The notes under the pieces were generated by a model that was not told where the DNA came from, did no database searches, and worked only from the letters and a program-made list of their open reading frames with translations. A DNA stretch of 64,000 nt, from positions 635,081 to 699,080 of the forward strand of contig NZ_BNBR01000004.1 in assembly GCF_014656055.1 (NCBI RefSeq), written 5' to 3'. Numbering within the stretch: the stretch's first letter is position 1; each line of letters opens with the position of its first letter. This stretch comes from Streptomyces griseosporeus (lineage in GTDB: Bacteria; Actinomycetota; Actinomycetes; Streptomycetales; Streptomycetaceae). A program made the position numbers and the translations under genes. Positions 1 to 8,841 of this stretch are shown here, in pieces.

Positions 1-687
1 AAGAACTTCGCCGCCTACTCGCTCCAGCGCCTCGGCGTCGACCACATCGACGTCTACCGTCCCTCCCGCCTCGACCCGGACGTGCCGATCGAGGAGACCG
101 TCGGCGCGATCGCGGAGCTGGTGGAGAAGGGGTACGTCCGGCACATCGGCCTGAGCGAGGTCGGCGCCGACACGATCCGCCGGGCCGCCGCCACGGCCCC
201 CATCGCCGACCTCCAGATCGAGTACGCGCTGGTCTCCCGCGGCCCCGAGCGGGACATCCTCCCGACCACCCGCGAGCTGGGCATCGCGATCACGGCGTAC
301 GGCGTCCTCTCGCGCGGCCTGATCTCCGGCCACTTCACGCCGGACCAGCAGTTCGCCGCGAACGACTTCCGGGCCTACTCGCCCCGCTTCCAGGGCGACA
401 ACTACCGGCACAACCTCACCCTCGTCGAGGCCCTGCGCAAGATCGCCGAGCAGAAGGGCGTCACGGTCGCGCAGATCGCCATCGCCTGGGTGCTCTCCCG
501 CGGCGACGACATCGTCCCGCTGGTCGGCGCCCGCACCCGGGAGCGGCTGACCGAGTCCCTGGGCGCGCTGGACGTCACCCTGGACCGGGCCGACCTCGAC
601 GCCATCGACGAGGCGGTCCCGGCGGAGGCGGTGGCGGGCACCCGGTACGCCGCCGAGCAGATGGCGATGCTCGACAGCGAACGATGA
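1..687 (+). CDS. Aldo/keto reductase, 5' end missing
   Basis: Open from the first base of the window to the stop at 685-687, giving 228 visible residues; the family is usually about 320-340 residues, so roughly the first third, including the catalytic Asp and Tyr, lies outside. The visible part has the family's C-terminal barrel half: a [14 protein letters not shown] strand, the [20 protein letters not shown] segment, and near the end [15 protein letters not shown], which matches the NADP(H) 2'-phosphate-binding loop. It should reduce aldehydes or ketones with NADPH in the cytoplasm; the substrate cannot be told. A TetR regulator starts 26 bases downstream on the same strand and may control it. 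The family call is firm, the substrate unknown. Confidence 0.9.
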   Translation, partial: KNFAAYSLQRLGVDHIDVYRPSRLDPDVPIEETVGAIAELVEKGYVRHIGLSEVGADTIRRAAATAPIADLQIEYALVSRGPERDILPTTRELGIAITAYGVLSRGLISGHFTPDQQFAANDFRAYSPRFQGDNYRHNLTLVEALRKIAEQKGVTVAQIAIAWVLSRGDDIVPLVGARTRERLTESLGALDVTLDRADLDAIDEAVPAEAVAGTRYAAEQMAMLDSER

Positions 688-713
688 ACACCGCGCCGGG
701 TACGGTCTAGGCC

Positions 714-1307
714 ATGGCACCCACCGCTGAGACCCTGACCGCCGAACGCATCCTCGAAGCCACCGAGGAGGTGCTGCGCCGCCACGGCCCCGCGAAGGCG
801 ACCGTGGTGGACGTGGCCCGGGCGCTCGGGGTCAGCCACGGTAGTGTCTACCGGCACTTCCGCACGAAGGCCGCGCTGCGGGAGGCGGTGACGAAGCGGT
901 GGCTGGACCGTACGTCGCAGGAGCTGTCCGGCATCGCGACCGACGCCTCGCGCGATCCCGAGACACGCCTGCGGGACTGGCTGGCGACGCTCTTCGCGGC
1001 GAAGCGGCGCAAGGCGGGGGATGATCCGGAGCTCTTCGCCACGTACATGGTCCTCACGGACGAGAGCGGCAGCGCGGTCGCCGACCATGTCGCCGACCTG
1101 ACGGGCCAGCTCGCGCGGATCGTGGAGTCGGGCGTGGAGTCGGGCGCGTTCGCCTCGCCCGACCCGGCGAGGACGGCCCGCGCCCTGTTCCAGACGACGG
1201 GCCGCTTCCACGACCCCTGCTACGCGGGCGACTGGACCCGCCCCGACATCGAGACCGACTTCACCGCGGTACTGGACCTGCTGGTGCGAGGCCTGCGGAC
1301 AAGCTGA
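714..1307 (+). CDS. TetR-family transcriptional regulator
   Basis: A 197-residue protein with a TetR N-terminal helix-turn-helix: an AERILEATEEVLRRHG helix, then VVDVARALGVSHGSVYRHF, where GVSHGSVYRHF is the recognition helix. The remaining ~140 residues form the variable ligand-binding and dimerisation half; GDDPELFATYMVLTDESG is typical of TetR proteins with a family-specific C-terminal domain. Length is normal. It follows the aldo/keto reductase by 26 bases on the same strand, so the two are probably co-transcribed, with the regulator likely repressing the pair. The ligand is unknown. Confidence 0.92.
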   Translation: MAPTAETLTAERILEATEEVLRRHGPAKATVVDVARALGVSHGSVYRHFRTKAALREAVTKRWLDRTSQELSGIATDASRDPETRLRDWLATLFAAKRRKAGDDPELFATYMVLTDESGSAVADHVADLTGQLARIVESGVESGAFASPDPARTARALFQTTGRFHDPCYAGDWTRPDIETDFTAVLDLLVRGLRTS

Positions 1308-1709
1308 CCTGAAGGTGCCTGCACCTGGGCACCCGGCGCTGGTGCGGGCCGGGGGTGGGTCGCGCAGCCCGGCGCTTGCGGGGTGCCGCTGCGCCCACCC
1401 GTGCCGCCCCAGCGGCACGACTGCCCGCAGCTCAGCCGATGGCGGGCTGCAGTCGCCCACGGCGGGAAGGGGACGTGTCGGGGGGTGTCCGCCCGCAGCG
1501 GGCGCCGGAAAGAAGCGGCACAAATTTGACCGTACCCAGCGGCGCACCGAGGACGGATACCCCCCGGCGCGGCCCCGACCCACCCCCCAGCCGTAGGCGC
1601 TACACCAGCCACCCACCCACAGAAACGGGCCGCCGCAGGCATTCAGGGGCGCGGGGAACTGCGCGAGCAACCACCCACCCACCCGCACCAGCCGCCGCAG
1701 GCAACCGCC
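1308..1709. other. Intergenic region between convergent genes
   Basis: About 400 bases separate the ends of the TetR gene and the convergent efflux gene. No open frame here has credible domains or codon bias. It holds small inverted repeats (GGTGCC at 1314-1319 with GGCACC at 1328-1333, just after the TetR stop) that may help end transcription, and at 1645-1674 a copy of a dispersed repeat found again at 37907-37936. CCCA-rich stretches surround that copy. No promoter was seen. Confidence 0.5.
1645..1674 (+). repeat. Dispersed 30-nt intergenic repeat, copy 1
   Basis: This 30-base element contains the core GGGGCGCGGGGAACTGCGCG followed by agcaaccac. A copy with one mismatch lies at 37907-37936. 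The core has GCGC arms around ggggaact, so it can form a small hairpin. I recall this core as common between Streptomyces genes, often at gene ends. Function unknown. Confidence 0.7.
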
Positions 1710-3140
1710 TCAGCCCACCACCCGCGGCAACCGCAAGCTCAACACCCCCGTCACCACAACCCCCACCCCCTGCACACCCAACGTCACCAGCAGAGCGTCC
1801 CGCATCCCCAGATGCGGGGTCAGCGACAGGAACAGCGTCCCCAGCGTCGCCACCCCCAACGCCAACGACGCCTGCTGCGTCGTCGACATCACGCCGCTGC
1901 CCACCCCGGCCCGCCCCGCCGGCACCTCGGACAGCACGACCCGGTAGATGACCGGCAGCTGCAGCGCCTGCCCGGCCCCCGCCACCGCCCCACCCGGCAG
2001 CAGCGCCACGACGCCCAGGTCCGGCCAGGACTGCCACGCGGCGAGCCCGATCAGCCCGAGCCCGATCCCCTGCAGCACCGCGCCCGCGCCGACGACCCGC
2101 GTCCCGTACCGCGCGACCAGCCGCGGCCCGGCCAGCGAGGTGAAGAAGAAGACCACCGCCAGCGGAGCCAGCGCCAGCCCGGCCGGCACGGGCCCGAGCC
2201 CGGCCCCCCGCTGCAGCGCCACGGCCACGACGAACATGAACCCGCTGAACCCGATCGAGAACGGCAGGATCATCACCAGCCCCCGCCGCAACGACACCAG
2301 CTCGAACAGACTCGGCGGCACGAGCGGCGTCCGCCCCCGCCGGTCGGCCCGGCGCTCCACCGCGTAGAAGGCACCCGCGGCCAGCGGAAACGCGGCGAGC
2401 GACAGCCACGTCCACAGCGGCCACCCCGCCGCCCGCCCCTCGGTCAGCGGCGCCAGCAGGGCGAGCAGCGCCACCGCGAGCAGCACGGTGCCGGGCCCGT
2501 CCACGGGTTCCGGCGCCTGCGACCGCGTCTCCGGCACGGTCCGCGCGGCGAGCACCAGCCCGAGCAGCACGACGGGCACGTTGACGAGGAACACCAGCCG
2601 CCACCCCGTACCCCACAGGTCCGCGGCGACGAGCAGCCCGCCGAGGATCTGGCCGGCCACCATGGACAGGCCGGCGGTGGCGCCGTACAGGCCCATGGCC
2701 TTGGCGCGGCGCGCCCCGGACGTGGCGGCCTGGATCGTGGCCAGCACCTGCGGCAGCATCGCCGCGGACGCGGCACCCTGCGCGACCCGGGCGGCGACGA
2801 GGCTCCAGGCGTCCGGCGCGAGCCCGCAGGCCAGCGAGGTCAGGCCGAACGCGGCCATGCCGCCGAGGAAGAACCGGCGCCGCCCGAAGAGGTCGCCGAG
2901 CCGCCCGCCGAGGACGAGCAGCACGGCGTAGGCGACGCCGTACCCGGCGACGACGAGTTCCAGGACGGACTCACCGGCGTGCAGGTCCCGGCCGATGGTC
3001 GGCAGGGCGACGTTGACGATGAAGAAGTCGACGAGCGGGAGCGCCGCGGCGAGCAGGACGGTGAACAGCCCGGCGCCGCTGAGCGCGGCGGACGGTCCGG
3101 GCCGGGAACGGACAGGACGTGAGGCTACGGTTTCGGTCAC
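1710..3140 (-). CDS. MFS efflux transporter, DHA2 type
   Basis: A 476-residue membrane protein starting with GTG. The first helix, LVDFFIVNVALPTIGRDL, and the motif-A loop GGRLGDLFGRRRFF mark it as a major facilitator drug:proton antiporter of the 14-helix DHA2 (EmrB/QacA) group; about 14 hydrophobic segments can be counted. It would export a toxic small molecule using the proton gradient. It is divergent from an XRE-type regulator starting 101 bases away, and the gap contains a perfect 8-bp inverted repeat suited to repressor binding. Such pumps are usually controlled by the neighbouring regulator; here that is inferred. Substrate unknown. Confidence 0.9.
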   Translation of the reverse strand: MTETVASRPVRSRPGPSAALSGAGLFTVLLAAALPLVDFFIVNVALPTIGRDLHAGESVLELVVAGYGVAYAVLLVLGGRLGDLFGRRRFFLGGMAAFGLTSLACGLAPDAWSLVAARVAQGAASAAMLPQVLATIQAATSGARRAKAMGLYGATAGLSMVAGQILGGLLVAADLWGTGWRLVFLVNVPVVLLGLVLAARTVPETRSQAPEPVDGPGTVLLAVALLALLAPLTEGRAAGWPLWTWLSLAAFPLAAGAFYAVERRADRRGRTPLVPPSLFELVSLRRGLVMILPFSIGFSGFMFVVAVALQRGAGLGPVPAGLALAPLAVVFFFTSLAGPRLVARYGTRVVGAGAVLQGIGLGLIGLAAWQSWPDLGVVALLPGGAVAGAGQALQLPVIYRVVLSEVPAGRAGVGSGVMSTTQQASLALGVATLGTLFLSLTPHLGMRDALLVTLGVQGVGVVVTGVLSLRLPRVVG

Positions 3141-3180
3141 GCAACCGAGCCTGCGCGGCCGCCCAGCGGGGTACCAGAGT

Positions 3181-3202
3181 CTCCTTGTCCTGGTACAAGG
3201 AG
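3181..3202. promoter_or_regulatory. Inverted repeat between XRE regulator and MFS pump
   Basis: CTCCTTGT (3181-3188) and ACAAGGAG (3195-3202) are perfect reverse complements with a 6-base spacer. It sits 40 bases before the regulator start and 41 bases before the divergent pump start. The dyad is the expected size for a helix-turn-helix dimer, so it is a candidate operator for the adjacent XRE protein. Confidence 0.5.
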
Positions 3203-3241
3203 CACCTGGAAACAGGATGCGCCTCCGGGCACCCTGGAACC

Positions 3242-4162
3242 ATGACCACGCTGGCCCAGGAGAGAGAGTCTGCCCCCGCCCCCGAGATCCGCCGCCACGA
3301 ACTCGCCGCCTTCCTCCGCAGCCGCCGCGAGCGCATCGCGCCCGAGCAGGTCGGCCTGCCCCGCGGCCGCCGGCGCCGTACCCCCGGGCTGCGGCGCGAG
3401 GAGGTCGCGCAGCTCTCCGCGGTCGGCGTCACCTGGTACACGTGGCTGGAGCAGGCCCGCGACATCCAGGTCTCGGTGCAGGTGCTGGACTCCCTGGCGC
3501 GTGCCCTGATGCTGGACGCGAGCGAGCGCGCGCACCTGTTCCAGCTGGCGGGCGCGGTGGACCCGTCCCCGGCGCAGAGCTGCCCCTCGGTCACACCGTC
3601 GGTGCGGGCCCTGCTGGAGCAGCTGGAGCCGGTGCCGGCGTCGGTCCAGAACGACCGGTACGACATCGTCGCCTACAACCGCACCTACGGTCAGCTGCTG
3701 TGCGACCTGGACACGGTGCCGCCCGAGGACCGCAACTGCCTGATCCTCTCCCACACCAACGACGACTGGCGCTCCTCGATCGTGCACCTGGAGGAGGCCC
3801 AGCGGCTGATGGCGGCCCGCTTCCGCGCGGCGATGGCGTCCCACCTGGGTGAGCCGGCCTGGAAGATGCTGCTGAACAGGCTGCGCGAGGCGTCCGCCGA
3901 CTTCCGCGAGAACTGGGACCGCCACGAGGTGGTCGCGCACCGCACGAAGCGCAAGGAGTTCGTCAACCGCTACGTCGGCCGCCTAACCGTCGACCACACG
4001 GACCTGTGGCTGAACCCGGAGCTGGGGGCGCGGATGGTGACGTACGTGCCGGCGGACGAGGAGACCCGGGAGCGCCTGGAGAGGCTGCACGGGATCGCGC
4101 TGGCGAAGGCAGCGGGCGACCTCCCGGCGCCGAGCCCTCTTCAGGTGCCGAGCCCTCTTTAG
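3242..4162 (+). CDS. XRE-family regulator with MmyB-type ligand domain
   Basis: A 306-residue protein. Residues ~15-85 form a lambda-repressor-like helix-turn-helix (ELAAFLRSRRERIAPEQVGL, then GLRREEVAQLSAVGVTWYT), and the rest matches the MmyB-like PAS-related ligand domain (DRYDIVAYNRTYGQLL and DFRENWDRHEVVAHR segments). The frame is open further upstream, but ATG 3242 is preferred because conserved sequence begins just after it and the bases before it hold the inverted repeat. It is divergent from one DHA2 pump, and its 3' end overlaps the end of another convergent pump gene by 4 bases. It probably represses the divergent pump. Confidence 0.9.
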   Translation: MTTLAQERESAPAPEIRRHELAAFLRSRRERIAPEQVGLPRGRRRRTPGLRREEVAQLSAVGVTWYTWLEQARDIQVSVQVLDSLARALMLDASERAHLFQLAGAVDPSPAQSCPSVTPSVRALLEQLEPVPASVQNDRYDIVAYNRTYGQLLCDLDTVPPEDRNCLILSHTNDDWRSSIVHLEEAQRLMAARFRAAMASHLGEPAWKMLLNRLREASADFRENWDRHEVVAHRTKRKEFVNRYVGRLTVDHTDLWLNPELGARMVTYVPADEETRERLERLHGIALAKAAGDLPAPSPLQVPSPL

Positions 4163-5631
4163 CGGGGCTCGGTCGCGCCCACGGCCTCCCGGCCGGCGGC
4201 ACCGCCGCCGGCCCCCTCCCCGTCCCCCAGCCGCGCAGCCGTCCGCTCCGCCGTCCCCCGAGCCCACCGCCCGCTGCTGAGCAGCCCCAGCCCGAGCACG
4301 GCCGCGCCGCAGCCCGCGAGGATCCACCAGCCGGGACGGGCGGCCGGGACGAACGTGTCCCGGTACGACGCCGAGGCCACGCCCGACGCCAGGACCGCGC
4401 CCACCACCGCGACGCCCAGGGTCTGCCCGAGCTGCCGGCTGGTGGAGGCGACCGCCGCCGCGACGCCCGCCTGGGCGCGGGGCATGCCGGAGACCGCCGT
4501 GTTGGTGATCGGCGCGTTGACGAAGCCGAAGCCGATGCCGAACAGGGCGTACCCGGCGAAGAGGGTGACGTTCGACGTCTGCGCCTCGAACGCCGCGAAC
4601 AGCACCGCGCTCGCGGTCATCGCGACCCCCGCGACCAGCAGCGGCAGCCGCGGCCCCCGGCTGCCGACCAGCCGCCCGGACAGCGGGGCGCACAGGAAGG
4701 TCGGTACGGCCATCGGCAGCATCCACAGACCGGCGTGCAGGGCGCTCAGGCCGCGCACGTTCTGCAGGTACAGCGTGGACAGGAACAGGAAGCCGCCGAG
4801 CGCGGCGAAGGCGCTGATCGCGATGACGGTGGCGCCGCTGAACGGGGCGGAGCGGAAGAACCGCAGGTCGATGAGGGGCTCGGGGCGCCGGGGCTCGTAC
4901 ACGAGCAGCGCGAGCAGGGCCGCCGCGGCGACCGCCGCGAAGGGCAGGACGTGCGCGGTCCCCGACTCGGGCGCCTCGATGATGGCGTACGTCAGCGCAC
5001 CGAACAGGGCGATGACGAGGACCTGGCCGACCGGGTCGGGGCGGCGGGCCCGGGGCGCGCGGGACTCGGGGACGAAGCGCAGCGTGAGCACCAGGGCGGC
5101 CAGGCCCACGGGCAGGTTGACCCAGAAGATCGAGCGCCAGCCGACGGACTCCACCAGCAGGCCCCCGACGAGCGGGCCCGCGGCCATGGAGATGCCGACG
5201 ACCGCGCCCCACACGCCGATCGCGCGGGCGCGTTCCCGCGGGTCGGTGAAGGTGTTGGTGATGATCGACATGGCGACCGGGTTCAGCATGGAGCCGCCGA
5301 CCGCCTGGACCATGCGGAAGGCGACCAGCCAGGACAGGCCGGGTGCGAGGGAGCACAGGACGGAGCCGGCCGTGAAGACGACCAGGCCGGCCATGAACAC
5401 CCGCTTGCGGCCGACGCGGTCGGCGGTGGAGCCCGCGAGCATCAGCAGCGAGGCGAGCACCAGGGTGTAGGCGTCGATGGTCCACTGCAGCCCGGACGTC
5501 GTGGCGTGCAGGTCCTGCTGCATGGACGGCAGGGCGACGTTCAGGACGGTGTTGTCGAGGCTCACGATCAGCAGGCTCATGCAGCAGATCGCGAGGACGA
5601 GCAGGCGTCGGCGAGGGCTCAGCTCGGGCAT
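4159..5631 (-). CDS. MFS efflux transporter, DHA2/EmrB-QacA type
   Basis: A 490-residue 14-helix transporter. Helix 1 contains LLIVSLDNTVLNVALPSMQQ, followed by the motif-A-like TADRVGRKRVFMAG and motif C in helix 5 (GAVVGISMAAGPLVGGLL). The last ~40 residues are a soluble glycine/alanine-rich tail. It should export drugs or other hydrophobic compounds by proton antiport. It is divergent from dusB and its 3' end overlaps the convergent XRE gene by 4 bases. No dedicated regulator is adjacent; the 5' region has an imperfect TAGT-n7-ACTA dyad at 5657-5671 that could bind one. Confidence 0.92.
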   Translation of the reverse strand: MPELSPRRRLLVLAICCMSLLIVSLDNTVLNVALPSMQQDLHATTSGLQWTIDAYTLVLASLLMLAGSTADRVGRKRVFMAGLVVFTAGSVLCSLAPGLSWLVAFRMVQAVGGSMLNPVAMSIITNTFTDPRERARAIGVWGAVVGISMAAGPLVGGLLVESVGWRSIFWVNLPVGLAALVLTLRFVPESRAPRARRPDPVGQVLVIALFGALTYAIIEAPESGTAHVLPFAAVAAAALLALLVYEPRRPEPLIDLRFFRSAPFSGATVIAISAFAALGGFLFLSTLYLQNVRGLSALHAGLWMLPMAVPTFLCAPLSGRLVGSRGPRLPLLVAGVAMTASAVLFAAFEAQTSNVTLFAGYALFGIGFGFVNAPITNTAVSGMPRAQAGVAAAVASTSRQLGQTLGVAVVGAVLASGVASASYRDTFVPAARPGWWILAGCGAAVLGLGLLSSGRWARGTAERTAARLGDGEGAGGGAAGREAVGATEPR

Positions 5632-5747
5632 GCGCTCCAGCGTACGCCGATTTCGATAGTGCGGCTAACTAATGGCCGCTGCATGATCGGGGTGCTCCGG
5701 AGGGAACACGGTCGAGGCGCCGCGGACCGATGGGTCAGAATGGGGGA

Positions 5748-6890
5748 ATGCCCACGACCGCCACGGCCCTGAAGATCGGCCCGCACACCGTCCAGCCGCC
5801 CGTCGTGCTCGCCCCCATGGCGGGTATCACCAACGCGCCCTTCCGCACGCTGTGCCGGGAGTTCAGCGGCGGCAAGGGGCTGTTCGTCAGCGAGATGATC
5901 ACCACCCGTGCGCTGGTCGAGCGCAACGAGAAGACGATGCAGCTGATCCACTTCGACGCGACGGAGAAGCCGCGCTCGATCCAGCTGTACGGCGTCGACC
6001 CGGCCACCGTCGGCAAGGCCGTCCGCATGATCGTCGAGGAGGACCTCGCCGACCACATCGACCTGAACTTCGGCTGCCCGGTCCCCAAGGTGACGCGCAA
6101 GGGCGGCGGATCCGCCCTGCCCTACAAGCGGAACCTGCTGCGGGCCATCCTCCGCGAGGCCGTCTCCGGCGCCGGCGACCTGCCGGTGACGATGAAGATG
6201 CGCAAGGGCATCGACGACGACCACCTCACCTACCTCGACGCCGGCCGCATCGCCGTCGAGGAGGGCGTCACCGCGATCGCCCTGCACGGCCGCACCACCG
6301 CGCAGCACTACGGCGGCACCGCCGACTGGGACGCCATCGCCCGCCTCAAGGAGCACGTCCCGGAGATCCCCGTGCTCGGCAACGGCGACATCTGGTCCGC
6401 CGAGGACGCGCTGCGCATGGTCCGCGAGACCGGCTGCGACGGCGTCGTCGTCGGCCGCGGCTGCCTCGGCCGGCCGTGGCTCTTCGCCGACCTGGTCGCC
6501 GCGTTCGAGGGCCGGACCGACGACTTCGTACGGCCCACCCTGCGCGAGGTCGCCGACGTCATGGTCCGGCACGCCACCCTGCTCGGCGAGTGGATCGGCG
6601 ACGAGTCCAAGGGCGTCGTCGACTTCCGCAAGCACGTCGCCTGGTACCTCAAGGGCTTCGCCGTCGGCTCCGAGATGCGCAAGCGGCTCGCGATCACCTC
6701 CTCCCTGGAGGAACTGCGCGCCGGGCTCGACGAGCTGGACCTCGACCAGCCCTGGCCGGCCGGCGCCGACGGCCCGCGCGGCCGTACCTCCGGCAACAAC
6801 CGCGTCGTCCTGCCCGACGGCTGGCTGAAGGACCCCTACGACTGCGCGGGTGTCACCGAGGACGCCGAGCTGGACACCTCCGGCGGCTGA
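5748..6890 (+). CDS. dusB: tRNA-dihydrouridine synthase (DusB type)
   Basis: A 380-residue flavoenzyme that reduces uridine to dihydrouridine in the D-loop of tRNA using NADPH and FMN. The FMN-binding start LAPMAGITNAPFRTLC is near residue 20; the catalytic cysteine lies in NFGCPVPKVTRKGGGSAL, followed by MKMRKGIDDDH, the HGRTTAQHY loop and GNGDIWSAEDA. Length is normal. An in-frame ATG 18 bases upstream (5730) exists; ATG 5748 is chosen because PTTATALKIGPHTVQPPVVLAPMAG begins there in relatives I recall, though neither start has a well-spaced ribosome site, so translation may be near leaderless. The gene ends against a convergent LtaS-like gene. Confidence 0.95.
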   Translation: MPTTATALKIGPHTVQPPVVLAPMAGITNAPFRTLCREFSGGKGLFVSEMITTRALVERNEKTMQLIHFDATEKPRSIQLYGVDPATVGKAVRMIVEEDLADHIDLNFGCPVPKVTRKGGGSALPYKRNLLRAILREAVSGAGDLPVTMKMRKGIDDDHLTYLDAGRIAVEEGVTAIALHGRTTAQHYGGTADWDAIARLKEHVPEIPVLGNGDIWSAEDALRMVRETGCDGVVVGRGCLGRPWLFADLVAAFEGRTDDFVRPTLREVADVMVRHATLLGEWIGDESKGVVDFRKHVAWYLKGFAVGSEMRKRLAITSSLEELRAGLDELDLDQPWPAGADGPRGRTSGNNRVVLPDGWLKDPYDCAGVTEDAELDTSGG

Positions 6891-6919
6891 CCGGGACGCC
6901 GGCCGGCCCAGGTCAGCCG
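6884..6919. terminator. Bidirectional stem-loop between dusB and sulfatase gene
   Basis: CGGCTGACC (6884-6892) pairs perfectly with GGTCAGCCG (6911-6919). The loop carries a second self-complementary GCCGGCCGGC. The stem contains the stop codons of both convergent genes. There is no U-tract, which is common for actinobacterial terminators. Confidence 0.55.
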
Positions 6920-8679
6920 TTGCTGGGGTGCGGGGTGGAGCCGTACGCCGTCAGGAAGCGGTCGCGGAAGGCGTCCATCTTCCACACGGGCGCGTCGTGC
7001 GCCGGGCGCAGGCCGTCGCTCCACTTCCAGCCCGCGATCTTCTCCAGCACCTTCGGGTCCTTCGCGACGATCGCGACCGGCACGTCCCGGCTGGCGTGGT
7101 TGCCGCTGACCCGGGCGATGGGCTGGTGGTCGCCGAGGAAGACCAGGACGGTGTCGTCGGTGCCGTAGCGGGTGAGCCACTGGGTGAGGCTGGTCACCGA
7201 GTACTGGATCGTCTTGCCGTACTCCTCCTTGGAGCGCTGGGAGTCGGTGACGATGTCCCTCGGGTCGTTGCCCGCCTTCTGGATCGGGCCGAAGATCCGG
7301 CCGTCGCCCAGCTCGTCCCAGCCGACCAGCTTCGGGATCGGCGCCCACGGCTGGTGGCTGGAGGTCAGGATGATCTCCGACATCAGCGGCTTGTCGCGCT
7401 TGCGACCGTGCTCCAGCCGCTGGAACGCCTCCAGCGCGTACTGGTCCGGCATCGTCGACCAGGAGAACTTCGGCCCCCGGTAGCCCAGGTCGAAGGCGTC
7501 GTACAGCTTGTCCAGGCCGTAGTACCTCTGCTCCGGCCAGCCCTTCTGCACGCCCGGCATCACACCGACCGTGTCCCAGGCGCCGGTCTTCTGGAACACC
7601 TTCGTCAGCGGCAGGTGATCGCCGGAGGTGACGGTGCGGTAGCGGTTCTGGTTGTCGATCCACAGGCCCGACAGGAACGTGGAGTGGCCGAGCCAGCTGT
7701 TCCCGCCGTACGTCGCCGACGTCAGCCAGCCGCTCTTTGCGTGGAACCCGGCCTTCGCCAGCGCCTGGGTGCTCGCGTCGAGCGTGCGGTCGACGCCGGG
7801 CGCCATGACCGGGTCCTCGACGGCGCTGCGGCCGTAGCTCTCGATGAAGGTGAAGATCATGTCCTTGCCGCGCAGGTCCGGCACGAGCTGGGCGGGCGGC
7901 GTCGCGCCGAACGCGTCCGCCTTCGCCTCCTTCGCGAACGCCCGCTCGTCGCGGATGGTGTTCCGCACCGCCTCCTCGCGGTAGCGCACCATCGTGTACG
8001 CGTGCTGGGAGGCCACCGGAATGCCCGAGAACTGCACGTCCAGCGTCGAACACGTCATCCACACGGCGCTGAGCAGTAGCAACGCGCGCGTCGAGCGGGC
8101 CGGGTGGCGGCCGACGAGCCCGCCGACCCGCAGGGCCGCCCAGACCATCGCCGCCAGCAGTGCGGCGACCAGCGCGATCACGCCGACGGCCGCGAGCAGC
8201 GCGGTCGTGCCGCCCAGCGTGTCGGCGAGGTAGGACTGGGCGTCGTCCAGCAGCTGCCAGTCGAGGATCACGTTGAAGCTGCGGCCTAGGTACTCGTTGA
8301 AGCCGACGTCCATCAGGTTGAGCACCGTCAGCACACCGAGCCCCAGCCCGGCCACCGCCGCGACCCAGGGCCGCGCCCGGCGCGGCAGCGCGATCAGCAC
8401 GGCCGCGCCGAGCAGCCCCTCCACCGGTATTCGGGTGAACATCGCCGCCTTGAACTGCTCGCTCTTGTTCGGCAGCAGCAGCGCGGACACCACCAGCGCG
8501 AACGCCAGCACGGTGACGGCGACCGACGCCACCTCGACGGTGCGGGGGTGCGCCTCCTTCCACCCCCGCCAGACCCGCAGGGGCCTGCGGACGGCGGTGA
8601 GGGTCAGGCGCGCCCGGGTCGTGGAGGTGTTCTCGGCAGCCGGTTCCGTCACCTCGATCGTGCTGGTGTCCTGGGCCAC
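6913..8679 (-). CDS. LtaS-like membrane sulfatase/phosphotransferase
   Basis: A 588-residue protein with several N-terminal membrane helices (VEVASVAVTVLAFALVVSALLL and following segments to about residue 210) and an extracellular alkaline-phosphatase-fold domain. The latter has DMIFTFIESYGRSA near the first metal site, ATYGGNSWLGHSTFLSGL around the probable Thr/Ser nucleophile, and VLVFLGDHQPIARVSG with the C-terminal metal-binding Asp-His. Relatives include lipoteichoic acid synthases and phosphoglycerol transferases, so it may transfer phosphoglycerol or a similar group to a cell-envelope glycan. The GTG start at 8677-8679 is supported by AAGGA seven bases upstream; an upstream in-frame start would add a charged 23-residue leader. 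Exact substrate unknown. Confidence 0.85.
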   Translation of the reverse strand: MAQDTSTIEVTEPAAENTSTTRARLTLTAVRRPLRVWRGWKEAHPRTVEVASVAVTVLAFALVVSALLLPNKSEQFKAAMFTRIPVEGLLGAAVLIALPRRARPWVAAVAGLGLGVLTVLNLMDVGFNEYLGRSFNVILDWQLLDDAQSYLADTLGGTTALLAAVGVIALVAALLAAMVWAALRVGGLVGRHPARSTRALLLLSAVWMTCSTLDVQFSGIPVASQHAYTMVRYREEAVRNTIRDERAFAKEAKADAFGATPPAQLVPDLRGKDMIFTFIESYGRSAVEDPVMAPGVDRTLDASTQALAKAGFHAKSGWLTSATYGGNSWLGHSTFLSGLWIDNQNRYRTVTSGDHLPLTKVFQKTGAWDTVGVMPGVQKGWPEQRYYGLDKLYDAFDLGYRGPKFSWSTMPDQYALEAFQRLEHGRKRDKPLMSEIILTSSHQPWAPIPKLVGWDELGDGRIFGPIQKAGNDPRDIVTDSQRSKEEYGKTIQYSVTSLTQWLTRYGTDDTVLVFLGDHQPIARVSGNHASRDVPVAIVAKDPKVLEKIAGWKWSDGLRPAHDAPVWKMDAFRDRFLTAYGSTPHPSNG

Positions 8680-8841
8680 CCCGGGGTCCTTCCATACGCG
8701 GCGAGACGAGAGCGGCGGGCCCACGCAGGGAGGAGCAGCGCCCGCCACCCACCCGTACGTCCCGGCCGGGGTACCTGTTCAGCCGCCCCGGCCAGGCACA
8801 GGCAAACACCGGGCAAACGCCTGACCAAGGCGTCCGTGGTG

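Noticed and set aside
402-1688. 428-codon minus-strand frame over the reductase, TetR gene and gap
   Set aside because: It overlaps two genes with clear family motifs and has a low-complexity translation.
5657-5671. TAGT-n7-ACTA dyad before the second efflux gene as a firm operator
   Set aside because: Only four bases per arm and no adjacent regulator; kept only as a remark.
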